DNA of 64,000 bases. Origin: Struthio camelus. Lineage: Eukaryota; Chordata; Aves; Struthioniformes; Struthionidae. A program made the position numbers and the translations under genes. The DNA lies in NCBI RefSeq assembly GCF_040807025.1, contig NC_090942.1, positions 203,476,747 through 203,540,746 of the forward strand. Direction: 5' to 3'. How positions within the stretch are numbered: the stretch's first letter is position 1; every line of letters starts with the position of its first letter. Positions 22,079 through 34,641 of the stretch are shown piece after piece. The notes under the pieces are model-generated. The model made no database searches and was not told where the DNA came from. It saw nothing but the letters and a program-made list of their open reading frames with translations.

Positions 22079-25000
22079 GTAAGCGCCGGGCCGGGCTGGG
22101 CCGGGCCGGGCCGGTCCCCCCTCCCCTCCCCTCCCCTCCCGGCCGGGTCTCGCCGCCTCGCGCTCCGGAGGCGGCCGTACATCCCGCGCTGCCTTTTATC
22201 GCGCCTCTCCTTCCATACCGCGTGGAAAGCGATTGTTTCGAAACACTTTGTAGTTGCCCTGGAAGGGTGAAGAAGTAGTGATTCACCTGTCTATGTGCTT
22301 GATTTGAACACATGTTTCATCCTGTTCCTTCCCGTTGCAGTTATGAACGCTAAAAGCATTGTATGTTATTACGCTAACGTGGCTTCTCCACGCTTGTTAG
22401 TAGCCTCAGTTGCTTCTGATCGCTGTCTCTTATTTTACTTGTGTGCTCTATGTCGCTTATGCAGTCCATATCGCTGTAAGTTGCTTGAACTCTTCAGGCA
22501 CCAGTAATCACGGGCTGAAAATCTGCTGAATGGGATGCTGGACCAAGCTGAAACTCCTCTGCCAAGGAAGAGCATATATCCTGAGCATAAGATGGGGGAT
22601 TACAGGCAAATACTGGCATACTTGTTATCGTGAGGATGACTTGTTTTAGAGCATCGTCAGTCTAACGTTTGTCAAACTTATTTGTATCACAGTAAAGTAG
22701 ACTTTATAAAGAGGTTTGAAGGAGGGGGAAAAAAAAGGTGTAGTCTGACAGATGCCAGAAAGAGGAGTACTTCTCCAAGTATATGTAACAGCATGAGAGC
22801 AAAATACCAAATTGCTTGTTATGATTTTGGTGCATCTTAGAGCTACTTGTAATAGATTTACTGTTTGTTGCTTTGTTTGTTTGAATTTTTTTCCTGCCAT
22901 AGTTTAGATCTCCCTTTTTGCGAGCTCCTGTGTATAGATTTGTTTGTTATTTCCTGGCAATCAAACACACCTATGCATTTAGTTCTAAGCTCTTCAGTTG
23001 AACCTTAGACATCAAATGAAACTAGTCCTGATCACATCTAGCTAAAAAAGACACCTTGTCTTTCCTTCTCTCTCTTTCCCTCGCCATTTTTTGTTATCTC
23101 TGGATTTCCTCTTTCTAATCAGCTACCTGCACAGCTCACAAACGGTCCTGCGTTCCCGTACTTCTCTTTGTACCCTCCTGACACAGATGTCGCCTAAGGA
23201 AGAGCACGCATCTCTTTCACCTCCTTGGCTGGTGGGTCTGACTTCTGTAAGGGGAAAAAAAAAGGCAGTCCTGATTGTAATGTTGATGCATCTGGCAGAG
23301 AAATTGCACCTTTCTTGGCATTCTGTTGCGCAGAAGAGGGGGAGGAAGAAGTAAAAGTTTTTACCCAGCCGTAACGTACACAGGACACGATGTACCTACC
23401 CAGATTCCAGCCTGTGGTCTTGCTTATCATATTCCTGTCCTTAGACTGTTTCCAGAGAGGAGAAGAACTCAGGAGAGAAGAGGGGAAAGGAGAGATGAAA
23501 TCTAGGGAATTCTCCTTTGAGAGTATGCCCTGATGCACTGCTCTCCCAGCTGAAGAACTGTTGTTGTTGTTGTTTTTTTTTTTTTTTTGGGGGGGGGGTT
23601 AAATTTCCATAGCATGTCCTACGTTTGTGTAGGTTATCTATTAATTCTTGTCTTGCTTGTTAAAACTGGAGAAGACGTGCTTTGACTTTATAACAGAAAT
23701 GAGAAAACATGGTATGATTAAAATACATATTGTATTTTTAGCAACTTTTACAGATAAAATACAGTGGTAGCAAATAAGAACATTTTTGTATGACTGAATT
23801 TTTCATAGATCATGGTCTAGGAGCTTATGGGGTAGTGTATCCCTTCTCAAAATTGGAAGGGAAATCTGGGGATGAATACTAGCAGTTTTAAGGAAATCCA
23901 TCAAACCACTGAGAAACTGAGTTTCTTTCGTGGCAACGTGGACTGCTGTGCTCCACTTTGCCCTAGCAGGGACAGTTTCTGGGATGTTCCCCATGCAGGA
24001 AACAACCACGCAGGATGAAGGCGTCCAAGTATTTCTTCCTCACCTTATCCGAGTCGTCTTATTTCTGATGTTCCGCCTGTAAGGCATGAGGAGCTGGAGA
24101 ATATGACCAAATAGCACTTCCTAAAAGTAGGAGGGCAGAATGTAACAATAATTTTCATATTTTAAGAGAGCTATTAGCATATTTTGTTGTGAATTCTTGA
24201 ATTTCAGGAAAAATCCCTGAAGAAGTAATAGTAGAACCACACTTCAACTCAGTCATCTTCTTCAAAGAACTAGTAACAAAAATATCAGAAATGGAAATAG
24301 AATCTGTGAAAGTACATTAAAATAGTGACCAAAGTAGTTATGGTTTTATTCATATTCGGTTCTTTAAATACATAATCCTGATGAGGCATGTTTATTTTGC
24401 TAACTGGCAATTCATCAATTAAAATTATATTCTGCTTTCAACTTCAGGTGAGCACTGTACTTTTCTGCATGTTCATTTTTGTTGTTTTTCTGTTATGGTG
24501 TTCTTGCAATACCTTTCTCCAAGGCTTGATGTGATGGCTTTGCTGGCTTGCAATGTGTCTCTGTAGCACTTAGTCAGTACAGTCAAACAAATAATTAAGG
24601 ATAGGAACAGAGACTCTTGTTTCTTTAAAATGCGTTTTCCATTAGATTTAGCTTAAGGAAAGGGGTTTGTTTTTTTTTTTTTTTTTTTTCTCCAGCTGAA
24701 TGGGCTGAATACTTATACAGGAAGAGGTATCACCTTAATCAAAAGTGACTCTGACTTTTATTTTGGCTTGCCTAACCCTTAATCTTTCATTCAGAACGTT
24801 ATTTCTTCATCTCATTGGTTTACAAGACGGCCCACGACTGCTTTTCAATGTTGTCTGTTCACGTCAGTGCTTGGTTCAACCAATAAATTTTTCTCACTTC
24901 TGGCTTCATCGAACATGTGTACTGTAACTGCTTTTCTGCTTATTGTTGCTGCTACCGCATCATCTATACAGTGTCCCCCCCCTCTCTTTTTTTTTTTTTT

Positions 25001-28000
25001 TAAAAAGCTTTAATAGCTTTATTCTGTTCGAAAACCTCCATGAATCTACACTAATTTACAGGGAAATGCAGATTGTACTTATTCCAAACCTTCGCTTATC
25101 ATTCAGTTTTCTTTGCATTCCTTCATCGAGGAGTTGCAAACTGGCTGGACCAGGTTCAATGTGCAGTGGTCAACAACCTGAAGTCCAACTGGGAGCTGCC
25201 GTTGCACCGGAGGGCAGGGTGCCAGTTAGACCTTAACAATCTTGAGAAATGGGCTGAGGTAAACTTAATGAAGTCCAACAAAGGCAAAGTCTTGCCTGGG
25301 GCCAGAACAATCCTATGCATGAGTACAAGCAGGGGACCCGCTGGCTAGGTAGAAACTTTGCAGAAAAAGATCTGAGATCCTGCCCAGAGAAGGGAGGCTA
25401 CGATGGCTGGGTGGGGTGGAGCTCATGAGGTACCAGGAGAGGGTGAGGGGACTGGGCTTTTTCAGTCTGGAAAAAAGGCAGCTGAGGAGACTCTCATGAC
25501 AGTCTTGAACTGTCTGGAGGGAGGCTACGGAGAAGCTGGAGCCATGCTGGATTTACCAGTGTATACTTTCTTGGCTTTGCTTTGCTATACCTTGTCACAT
25601 AGCTGGTGTTCTCTCCTGTATTACTTATTTGCATTCACCTTGGTTTCTAGTGAAAGAAGTAACATCCGCTTTTGACTGCTGCAAGTGTACAATAATAGTA
25701 TCTGCCCACATGCAAATAAGTCAAGAGAATTCAGTTTTTTGTTGATCTATTTCAGGGGTGTCTTGTCACTCTCTCCCCTTTCTTTTTAATTTCAAATCCA
25801 AACTCTTTAATGGGTTAAAATTTAGCATAAATAATCCTTTATTGTCTTGGGCCCCTAGTGTAGCAACATCTGATATATATTACTTTTTACAGTGTCAGCG
25901 AGGACAGCAAAATGGAATTCTGTGCAGTTTTGTCTGTGTAGGTTAACATCCTGTGCAAATGGCAGTCTAGTGCTGCGCGAGGTACCTGATATAAAGTATA
26001 AGCTAGTCCCTCTTCATTTTCTCTGTCTTGACTATCCATGTCTATTACATTACTGTAGGAGATTACATGCTAAAGTAGTATGTACTTGCATGCTAAAATA
26101 CAAATCCCTGTTTTTCTGTCAAAACCTTTTTATGTGAATGTGCATATCAGACTATGAAGATGAATCTCCAGTAAGAGTCCTACATGACCTGCATTGTGAA
26201 GTCAGGACTCTGAAGGTAATGTCTTAAGTTGCTTGCTTCCTTGAAAAATTGTTGTGGGGAGAGGGGTTCCATAAACTTATACTTTAAACATTACACTGCT
26301 ATACGATTTTGGTAGTCAGCAGTTCTGACCCTCGTTTTTATTTGTTTACCTGTAAGTCCTCAATGGTTCTGAAAATACTGAGCAGTGCCCAAGAAAGTTC
26401 TGTGTGACTTAACAGTACACTTAGCTGCACTTGGTGGTTTGCAATCGGTGTTGTTACTGCTCGGGTAAGTAGGGGATGAAGGTAACAAGGAAGCTGTAGC
26501 TGTCCCAAGTCATAGGTTTAGGGGAGCAGGATTCAGGAGCAGCTGTTCCCTAGAGAAGAAGTATACCAGTGTTGGTTCAATGACTAGCATTTAGAATAAA
26601 GCAGATCTTCACAGAAGGTTCTATACCTTCTGCCAAACTTGCAAGGAATGCTCTCTAATTTTGTCATTAGTAGAAGCTGGAAAAATAGGTTAGAGGAATG
26701 GGTATGTGTATGGGTAACTGAGAGAGAATCTAGGGTGTAAATTTGAGGTTTGTCATCTCTCTCCACTGATTCCTTGTGCCCAAGTAGTGAAAATCTAAAA
26801 TAATTGTTGTGTAAGTTACGTCTTTTTTTTCCGTAATGGAGTAAAAATATATATTTTTGAGAGGTTACTAACAAGTAGTTACAGTGTGAACTGCCATCTT
26901 AGTTTAATTTCTATAAACCTTTGTATGCTCATGCCTGCTGTATTCCTGATACTTTGTAACTTAGTTTTCAGGTATAGATAAGACCTAAGTTTTTCTCCCT
27001 GTCCTCGTATGAACTGAAGTTCAATAGCTGTTCTCAAAAAAACTTCATGCATGAAGAACTTCCTGATGGTGATTTGAAAACCTGTATCTCTGTGTCCCCC
27101 CACCTCAAAAGGGAGATGTTAATGCCAGTCTTGATAAGAGTTGCTCTGAAAGGCAAGAGATTCATGACTTCGTGAAGGCGAGTGAAATACTGATGCAAAG
27201 AAATGCAGCAGATCTTGGAAAAATAAGAGAGCTGTTCCAGAAATATGGCTATAAACCACCTGTCAAAGACTCCACAGGTAATGTTTCTTGACAATAGAGT
27301 AGCTGAAGGCAAACGTAGTTTCCTAAAATGGTTTTTCTTTAGCTAGGTATATTTTTGTATTAAGTAAGATATTAAGTACGTTGATTGCTTTATAATAACA
27401 CCCCAGACCTGTTGTGCTAGGTACTGTAAGAATAAACCAAAATACAAAAACTGTAGAGGTAGATCTCCTGGCATGTTTTTAAATGCGTGTCGTCTTTGTC
27501 TTGAGTAATACATATGTTTAGAAAACATGTTAGCAAACATGTTTAAATAACTCTGAGAATTATCCTGTTTCAGCTTCTCATGTATGAGAGACTATGGTAG
27601 CTCTGTCTAAATTAGTTCATATGCATATGCAGTTACTCCACTGACTTAAACTACTCGAAGAGAAATTTTAAGTTAATGTGTTTTTGTATCACAACTGGGA
27701 CAAGATAAGCACGTGTAGGGCTTAGGTGACACGTGGTAACCCATGAAGCTCTAGTAGCTTGATCATTGGGAGGAGGGGGAATCATTAATGCAGTTAAAAA
27801 GTGGAAACTCTCTGGTATCAAATGAGTCCAAAATAATATTACTGTCTGTGCTACAGATACCACTGTCTTAATTGAGGGCCCAGTCACTTTTTAAGATGCC
27901 TTTGTCAAGGCATGCATTAACCTTCACCTAAGTGTTATCCAGTAATGACACAAAGTAAAATTGTGGCCAGGGACCATATTCACCTGAGAGTTAAGCTGTT

Positions 28001-31000
28001 TAAAAGTATTTTACAAAGATACAGCTGTAAGCAGAGTGCCCTAATTGTATAGTACTTTCCTTTTCTCTGTCCACTTCTAGTGAAAACTCCAAATACTGCT
28101 ACAGGGTTAATTTTTTCAAGATATATTTTTAAACTAAATGCGTATGTTTCGATAATACCAACGTACATAAGAAGGTACTACCTCTGTCCTTATTTAAAAT
28201 AGCTTTTATTTTGCTTCTTGCATCGTGCAGGAATTCACAAATGTTTTGGGCTGTTTTAGTTTGCCAGCTACAACAATGTATGAATAACACATTTACTTAT
28301 TTCTGTGCTGGGCTCTTCTGGTTATTTGAAAACAAATTGTTTTTCAGGTGCTTTTAGTTGCTACTTCTGAACTTCAGTATGTTTTTCAGAAGAATGATCA
28401 TTCTAGTACTACGTCTAACCTTTGCTCTTTCTTCAAAACCACCATTTATATATATATTTGTATGTGTGTGTGCATATATATGTGCATATTATATGTATAT
28501 AAAATTTGTTTCCAATGCCATTCATGTTGTACTTTTAAAATTTTAAGTTTATACTCTTGCACTGAAATAAAAAATAATAATATTTATGTTGAAGATCAGC
28601 ACTTACTGCCTAGTCCATTCAGAGAGGTGAATTCTATTAAAAATGGACTTGTATAAAATTTTGTTTCACTTCTTTCTAGAAATGATATTTAACAAAGATT
28701 AAAATTAATTCAGTGTGTAACGTATGCTATAAATATAGCTTAGTTGGATATGAGCTTTTGATATCAGTTCTAACTTCAGTTTCAACACTTCAAAATGAAA
28801 GAAGGAATCTATTTTATATCATAATCAAGTAATCAAAAATTTTGAGTATTGTATAGGGGAGGGACAGCTCACTATTTATAACATAATTTCTTAAAACTGA
28901 GACATCTGACTCTCTTTTCTTTCGTTCTTCTGTCAAACAGAGGCGGAGAAAGAGCAGGAGGAAATTAACAGTGAATCAAAAGCGTCTGTCCAGAATAAAT
29001 CTGATCAAGAGAAAGTAGATGATGTGCCTCATCTTGCTGCTTGTACTGAGAATCCACTGGTCCCCAGAGACCTTCTGCGTAATCCCCAGCTTTCTGATTT
29101 TGGTCTTTCACAGTATGCTTTCTCCAGGTCTTGGAGTGCGACAAATGGGCAACACCCAACAAATGGACATCAAGAAAATTCAAAAAACAGGACTCCGCTA
29201 AAAACAGAGCCCCCCTCTGTTTTGCCCAAAACACCAAAATGTATGCTAAGGATGGATGACTATGAGTGTTTAACCCCCAAACTTGAACATTTTGGCATTA
29301 GTGAACATACCATGTGTATGAATGAAGATTATACAATGGCACTTATTCATAAAACTGCTCAGACAAGCAAAAAGTAAGTAAATTATTGAAGTTCAAATGA
29401 CTTCTCTCCCAAATCTTCTGTAGTTTCTTTTTGCTGTACTAATTTCTTTTTTGCAGAAGGAGGAAAAAAAAGGTAATAGCAACATGCGGAGGGGGAGTGT
29501 TGTTTTGTTTTTTGTTATTACCTGTGAATCAGGTAGTCCTGTGCTTATATGCAACTCTCTGCATGTCTTTTCAGATCCTGTTTGCAGTGACGAATACTGC
29601 TATGATAGGTATCTTGGGTATACTCCTTCCCTTCGCTGTGCCAGTCTAAAAATCTCCTATACACAGCCTATGTAAACCGGAAAAATGCAAAGCGTATCTA
29701 TCATGTTTTGCTTTCCCTGACATCAGATTTAAGGTGTTCAAAAGCTATGAGAACGTAGCACTGGAAGGAACTTCTGAAGCGTTCGGTTAAATGCATTATT
29801 GTAGAAACACATTGCATTCTCTCTCTTATATTATCCAACCCCACCTTACAAGTTCTTCTTCCAGTCTACTTTTGTTGAAAAGACTTGTTTCAGATTTTCA
29901 CTGTTCTAATGAAAATTAGAGAAAGGTTGGACCATTGCAGCAGAAGGGGCTAGAACACCTTAAGAGCAGAAATATTTTCCCTATGTAAAGGTAAATAGAT
30001 TGATGCTTTTCAATTTCCTGTTAGAAATACACTTAATTGTAACAGTTAACACTATTTAAGAGAAACCTACTGTTTTGCAGCTTAATACTTGGTTTTAGAG
30101 AAATTTAGCAGAAAACAAGAACCATATTAAAAATAATTTGTAGAAATAAACTTTCTACATTTTAAAAAAAAAAAAAAATCCCTGATACTTGCAGTGATGA
30201 TACTGTGGTGTAAAGATCTTCAGAGCCATGGTAAGTTTGGTGGTTTCCACCCCCCAGGATCTAATTTGTCACGATGGATAATCTTTGAATCTCCCTTTTT
30301 TTTTTTTTCTTTTAGCTCATTGAAATTACTTTTTAAAAATGTAAAATGAAAATTAGATTTTCTTTTAAAACAATTCTGGGATTTCCGAATAGTTCCATAG
30401 TGTTTATAAAGCTTTATAGTTTTGAAATTATAATAACAGGGAAACTAGATATTAACTAAATGAATCCTGAAAGATACTAATTCAGAACTGATCCATCTCA
30501 AAGAATATTCTGCAAATAATTTCAACTTATTGCACAATTGAAGTGAAAGACATGTAAAAAAGTTATGGATATCAAAAGATCTTTATCTCCTATTTAACAA
30601 TAACTGCTTTAAATATGATGCACAGCTTTGACTGTGGTTGCAATATATACATGGATACATCACAAATTTAGATTCCATTTCTGTGGCTTCTAGTGAAATG
30701 GTTAGACTAGATAGGTTTATAAACCTTACAAAAAACATGCTGGCAGTCTTCCATACCCTTAATAATAAAGTTAAAATTCTGTAGAGAATTGAATATAATG
30801 TGACTGCTCCTTAACACATCACGATTGTTAATCACCAAAATAGGTGGACACACAAACAATAACTGGGAATAAAGCTACACACGGCTTCAGAATTAGGGGT
30901 GTGTGTATGTGAGTGGTGATGACAGGAAATCATTAGTATTAAAAGGTGTTTAACAAGGTTTTAGCTTATTTATTTGCTTTGTTTATTTTTGCAGCTTTCA

Positions 31001-33815
31001 GTTAGTGTTAGCTTACAGTTTGGTCTGAAACGTTGAAACGATTTAGCGGCATATTGCCTCCAAAAAAAGCACTCATCCACCCTCTTAGTGAGAGGGTGCA
31101 GTTTGTTAAAAGGCAGAACACTAAGCCAGCAAAAACTGAAGGTATATATATATATTTTTTTTTTCCACTGGGTAGTGAGTGGAGTCCGTTCCCAGAAGAT
31201 GAGACGGGCACAAAAACAAGAACAAGTGAGGTAGTGTTAAACCTGCAGCTTCCAGGTACAGAGATGGAGAGTGACACACTGACTTTCTTGGAGACAGTCC
31301 TGGCCTTTCATGTCGCTTGCTTGTGCCAGCTGGGTCTCATACCTAGCTAAAATCTGCCAATCAGCTTCGTGCATTGCATGAAAAACACTTTGAAAATCAT
31401 ACCAAAGTCCTTAAAAATATTTAGCAGATCTCACCTCTGTCAGCTGCTTGGTTTAGGTCTTCAGTTTTGAAACAGGTGAAGAGACTGTTTTGTGTGCACC
31501 TCCTACAAAACTGAAACCAGAAGTAAATAGGAAAGAAAAAGGGAAAGTGTCAGCACAAAAGTACTTATCATAAGTCACCATAAGATGAGATTTTTCCACT
31601 GACTACCTTTGTCGATCTTCTCTTGTTGATTAGAATTTTGCCAGCAACAGGCAATTCAAAACAAAATGGCCTGTCCCCATAATACAGATTTGAGCGTCTG
31701 GGACAAAGAAAGTTGAGCCTGGCTTGAACTGCTTATTTATTTAATGCCTTGGATTAAATTCTCTTTGGATACTTGATAACATGGATGGTCTGCAACTTTT
31801 GCATGCTACAAATTGCAGCAGTAGAGTCGGAGACCATAAATTATTTGAGGAGAAGAATTTAGACTTGCATGTTGATTGACAAATACTAGCAAGGTGACCA
31901 AGCTGCCAATATTCCTTTAACTGTGATTTCTTCATACTACTTGGGAGTTAATTGTGGGGTTTGGCATTTCACTTCAGCTTACCTAAGAAAGATGATCCTG
32001 AAGTGAATGCAGCAGAAATGACATCCAGGGAAGTCATGGTTACACCTGGGGCAAAAACAAGAGAGACTGATGGGAATGGTAAGTCAAAATAAAAAATACG
32101 TAAACCATTTTTACATACTGCATTTGTTAACGCTTTTTAAACTGCATTTATTATATATTGTTAATTCAGTTATTATTTGCATCCTAAACGTCCAGAAAAT
32201 TCATAGGTACAAAGCTGGTGGCTTCTGTAGGAAGTCTTTTCACTTCAGTATAAATCTGTCTGTTCTTCTACTACACATCCATCTAGAACTATGCAGAGGG
32301 ATCATTCATTTTCTAACTGCAACTTTTCCTCATTTATAATAAAAACAGTATTATGCCAACTTAGTATTTTTTTCCAAGAATGATCATTAGATCTGTCTAA
32401 AGCTGAAAAACTAAAATAATAGGAAAGAAATTAAGTTAGTGTCTGGTTAGCCTTTTTTCAATTAGATCTTTCAAGAGAAGCCCTTTTTTCAATTAGATCT
32501 TTCAAGAGAAGCCCTGCAATTTTAGAGGGGCGATGTAATATATTCTCTTGAAAATAAATGATGATCTCAGAACAAACATGTTGACAACTATGTATATGAA
32601 AACTAAGGAAATACTGATTTTTAAGCTGGGTTTTTTCAGTTATGCGCAGTAGCGAGACTAGATTTTAGTTGTTGTTCTTGCTTGCTTTTGTTGCTTTTGG
32701 AGTAATTTGTATGTAATTTGGATGCTTCTTTATTAGCTAAAATGATACAGTTGTTATACTATAAGTAAATATGTCTATGGAAAGCTCATAGAAACTTCAG
32801 AAAACTGAACTGAGACCCTGGAGCTGTTAACAGTTTATATATCCAAGCACATGGCCATGTGTTTCTTCCCCACACACACTTTTTTTTTTCCCCCCCCCCC
32901 TTTTAACTTATTTCAGCAGCTGATTGTATGGCTTCTCCTCTGAAACCTGTGTTCTGTACACCGGGTGTGAAAATCCCTTCCAGAGCAGATAACATGGTAT
33001 TATCAAAATCACCAGAGACAAATGAAATACTTCTTCCTGGTCATACAAGAACACCGCCACTTCCAGATTTTGAAACAAGATGGCTGAAAATAGAAACTAA
33101 GGTAGTAAATAACAACTGTATATTTTTACATGTTTTTAGCATAATTAGAGATTTTAAAATGCCAGATTGGGATTCTTTTCCCATACTACTTATGTCATTG
33201 AGGAGATCCTTCCAATGGCAATTTTGTAAGAATATTTATTGGATACCTTCAGTTAATTTACTTAAGTATTTATAACCTCTTATGTCGCATGTAAAGCAGG
33301 GGAAAAAGACTGAATCGGTGACAGAGAATGATGCGACAAATAAGCTATATGTAGAAGATAGCATTCCTTCTGCTGTAAGCTCTGATGAATACCTTAAACA
33401 TTTTGAAGACCCTTCTCCTCCTAAAATAAAGGACTATGAGCATTTAATAAATACTCCTCCACCTCCAGAAATAACAAAAATACCAGATGATGTTCTACAG
33501 GTTAGTTTGTTTTGTTTTGTTTTGTTTAACAACAGTCTTAATATCCATACTATTAAAAGGGTTTATTTCTATCAAACGTTGTTCTCCAAGAAGAGTTCTG
33601 TTTTTCGTTTTCAACTAAGCATCAACCATAATCCTGTTTTGAGTTGCTGTATAATTATTTTTATTCCCTCTTAATGTTTGCTGTAGATTCTTTCAAAGTA
33701 TAATCAAAAAATAGACTCTTCTAAAGCCAAGAAGATGGAGACCAAAGCAGGAAATACTGCAAGATTTGAAAGTGATTTCACAGACTATTGCAACAAAGAG
33801 AACAGGTATAATTAA
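21976..33815 (+). CDS. SKA3: SKA3, spindle and kinetochore-associated protein 3
   Basis: SKA3 is a subunit of the SKA complex (with SKA1 and SKA2) that couples kinetochores to microtubules in mitosis through NDC80. Eight coding exons were found, all with GT-AG borders and matching phases: 21976-22078, 26151-26215, 27112-27277, 28941-29373, 31978-32078, 32917-33101, 33300-33500 and 33687 onward. Reading through exon 8 gives 460 residues (human 412). Residues 1 to about 110 are the helical N-terminus (MDVSRSFFEKLRALALTLEK) that assembles with SKA1/SKA2. The rest is low-complexity, with conserved SDFGLSQY (163-170), TPKLEHFGISE (224-234), VFCTPGVKIP, NTPPPPEITKIP (402-413) and a KEN box (455-457). 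The human Thr360 CDK1 site is Pro here. The 3' end is uncertain. Confidence 0.93.
22079..26150 (+). other. SKA3 intron 1
   Basis: The intron starts GC-rich and turns AT-rich. It holds a T-run joined to a G-run (23572-23599), a long T-run (24669-24689) and a CR1 fragment at 25.1-25.5 kb. No other exon was recognised. Confidence 0.7.
25128..25545 (+). mobile_element. CR1-type LINE fragment (reverse transcriptase remnant)
   Basis: The plus strand encodes broken pieces of a CR1-type reverse transcriptase: NWLDQVQCAVVNNLKSNWE, then LNNLEKWAEVNLMKSNKGK, and later RYQERVRGLGFFSLEKRQL. The pieces lie in different frames, so the copy is old and dead. Both ends are approximate. Confidence 0.8.
26151..26215 (+). 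CDS. SKA3: SKA3 coding exon 2
   Basis: The 65-bp exon completes Asp and encodes YEDESPVRVLHDLHCEVRTL and K, ending in phase 0. It aligns with human [20 protein letters not shown]. The acceptor is ATATCAG and the donor GTAATG. Confidence 0.93.
27112..27277 (+). CDS. SKA3: SKA3 coding exon 3
   Basis: The 166-bp exon encodes GDVNASLDKSCSERQEIHDF, VKASEILMQRNAADLGKIRE and LFQKYGYKPPVKDST. It includes the REYFQKYGY-like end of the SKA-core helix. The acceptor is CCCCACCTCAAAAG, with purines next to the AG but a good upstream tract. Confidence 0.92.
27278..28940 (+). other. SKA3 intron 3
   Basis: An AT-rich intron with a mixed TA/TG dinucleotide-rich stretch at 28446-28500. I see no other feature. 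Confidence 0.7.
28941..29373 (+). CDS. SKA3: SKA3 coding exon 4 (largest)
   Basis: The 433-bp exon is phase 1 in and phase 2 out. It encodes an acidic start (AEKEQEEINSESKAS), NPQLSDFGLSQYAFS, VLPKTPKCMLRMDDYECLTP and KLEHFGISEHTMCMNEDYTM. These blocks are nearly the same in human SKA3. Several Thr-Pro pairs are possible CDK sites. The donor GTAAGTA is consensus. Confidence 0.95.
29374..31977 (+). other. SKA3 intron 4
   Basis: An AT-rich intron with an A-run (30164-30178) and a TA-rich run (31142-31155). No exon was recognised. A frame starting after GCAG at 30994 was tested and stops quickly. Confidence 0.65.
31978..32078 (+). CDS. SKA3: SKA3 coding exon 5
   Basis: The 101-bp exon encodes (N)LPKKDDPEVNAAEMTSREVM and VTPGAKTRETDGN, phase 2 in and phase 1 out. 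It is poorly conserved, as this part of SKA3 is. It is accepted because phases, the CACTTCAG acceptor and the GTAAGTC donor all fit. Confidence 0.82.
32079..32916 (+). other. SKA3 intron 5
   Basis: An AT-rich intron with a perfect 31-bp tandem duplication (32451-32512) and a T10/C-run next to the acceptor (about 32881-32904). Confidence 0.7.
32451..32512 (+). repeat. Perfect 31-bp tandem duplication
   Basis: Two identical 31-base units run head to tail (32451-32481 and 32482-32512), each beginning CCTTTTTTCAATTAG. No mismatch means it is recent. It lies in SKA3 intron 5, about 400 bases before the next exon. Confidence 0.95.
32917..33101 (+). CDS. SKA3: SKA3 coding exon 6
   Basis: The 185-bp exon encodes (A)ADCMASPLKPVFCTPGVKIP, then SRADNMVLSKSPETNEILLP and a TP-rich end. 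SPL.P.FCTPG.KIPS matches human SKA3. The acceptor is CTTATTTCAG and the donor GTAGTA. Confidence 0.93.
33300..33500 (+). CDS. SKA3: SKA3 coding exon 7 (NDC80-binding segment)
   Basis: The 201-bp exon is phase 0 at both ends. It encodes KLYVEDSIPSAVSSDEYLKH, FEDPSPPKIKDYEHLI and NTPPPPEITKIPDDVLQ. In human the matching segment RTPTPPEVTKIP carries Thr358 and Thr360, whose CDK1 phosphorylation promotes NDC80 binding. The bird copy keeps the first Thr (403) and has Pro at the second (405). Confidence 0.94.
33687..33815 (+). CDS. SKA3: SKA3 coding exon 8 with KEN box; stop if not spliced
   Basis: After CTGTAG the exon encodes ILSKYNQKIDSSKAKKMETK and AGNTARFESDFTDYCNKENR. ILSKYN matches human LLSKYN, and NKEN is the human C-terminus. 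KEN is the APC/C degron form. Reading on gives YN and TAA at 33813-33815. A weak donor (CAG/GTATAA at 33806) could instead splice to a later exon. Confidence 0.85.
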   Translation: MLSKYNQKIDSSKAKKMETKAGNTARFESDFTDYCNKENRYN

Positions 33816-34403
33816 AATTTAAGAATGTGGCTAAATAATTGAGTTTGGAGGAGTCATAGAAGATGCTTTAATGCGTTTTAGAAATTCATCCAGCTGTTCA
33901 TTCTTCAGCTACCAAAATAATTCTGGTGCGACTAAATAAATAATCTTTGGCTTACTATCTGACTGCCTCTGTTGTAAAGAACAAGTACTGTAATTGATTG
34001 TGTCTGAATCCTCCCACGTTAAAAAAAGAAATCAAATTAAGATAGAATTTTAGCGTTTTATCTGTAGGTGTATTTTGCTTTGAGGGAATCAAAGCCCCAG
34101 TGAATGCCTTAAGCCTTTTTCTGATTAAATTTGGGCAATAAAACTAAGGAATGCGGGAAAACTACATAAATGATGCAGCCAATTACACAGTCATTTTAAC
34201 AAATACTAAGTTCTCTGAACTGCAGAACCAATACCTTATAAACAATATGTGAGACGAAATTAGCCTACAGTAGGTATGAATAATCTTTGAATAATAGGAA
34301 ATAAGTCTTAAAAAAACTGCTACCGAATAGAAAGAAGTTTTGTGACAACTTGGTTAAGACACACTGACGTTCCTGATTCAACGTAACGTATTTGTGCTTG
34401 TAG

Positions 34404-34641
34404 ACTATCCGTTAAACTTGGCTTTGGTTCAGATCATTTGGGTAGGAGGTACAAGGAAAGTATGTGCAGTTACATAGTAATCACAACAAACCAAAATGAG
34501 AAGATGGAAAGTAGATACCTTAATTTGCCTGGAGCTGGAATCCATTTGAATAATCAAATAGAGCAAAGCTCTTATTTAGCTGACCCTTTTTTCTCGTCAA
34601 AGAAGACACGAAAAACGAGTTTACAAAGCTTATTTTGTTAA
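34404..34641 (+). other. Candidate alternative terminal exon of SKA3
   Basis: After a TTGTAG acceptor the sequence is open in the phase that the exon 8 donor would need. It encodes RLSVKLGFGSDHLGRRYKES and runs about 79 codons to TAA at 34639-34641. No family is recognised. Two more candidates follow at 34696 and 35178. Confidence 0.25.

Larger units (their letters stand above)
21200..22260. promoter_or_regulatory. CpG-island bidirectional promoter, MRPL57/SKA3
   Basis: The block is very GC-rich with dense CpG, sharply set off from AT-rich flanks. The MRPL57 leader (donor at 21609) and the SKA3 start codon (21976) point away from each other about 370 bases apart, so they share the promoter. 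Sites seen include a YY1-type core, TCTCGCGAGA, CCAAT, TTCGAA and five tandem CCCCG units. Confidence 0.85.

Noticed and set aside
21663..22313. 216-codon minus-strand ORF over the SKA3 first exon
   Set aside because: It lies in a CpG island where stop codons are scarce; it is antisense to a well-matched SKA3 exon and has low-complexity Arg/Gly/Ala content.
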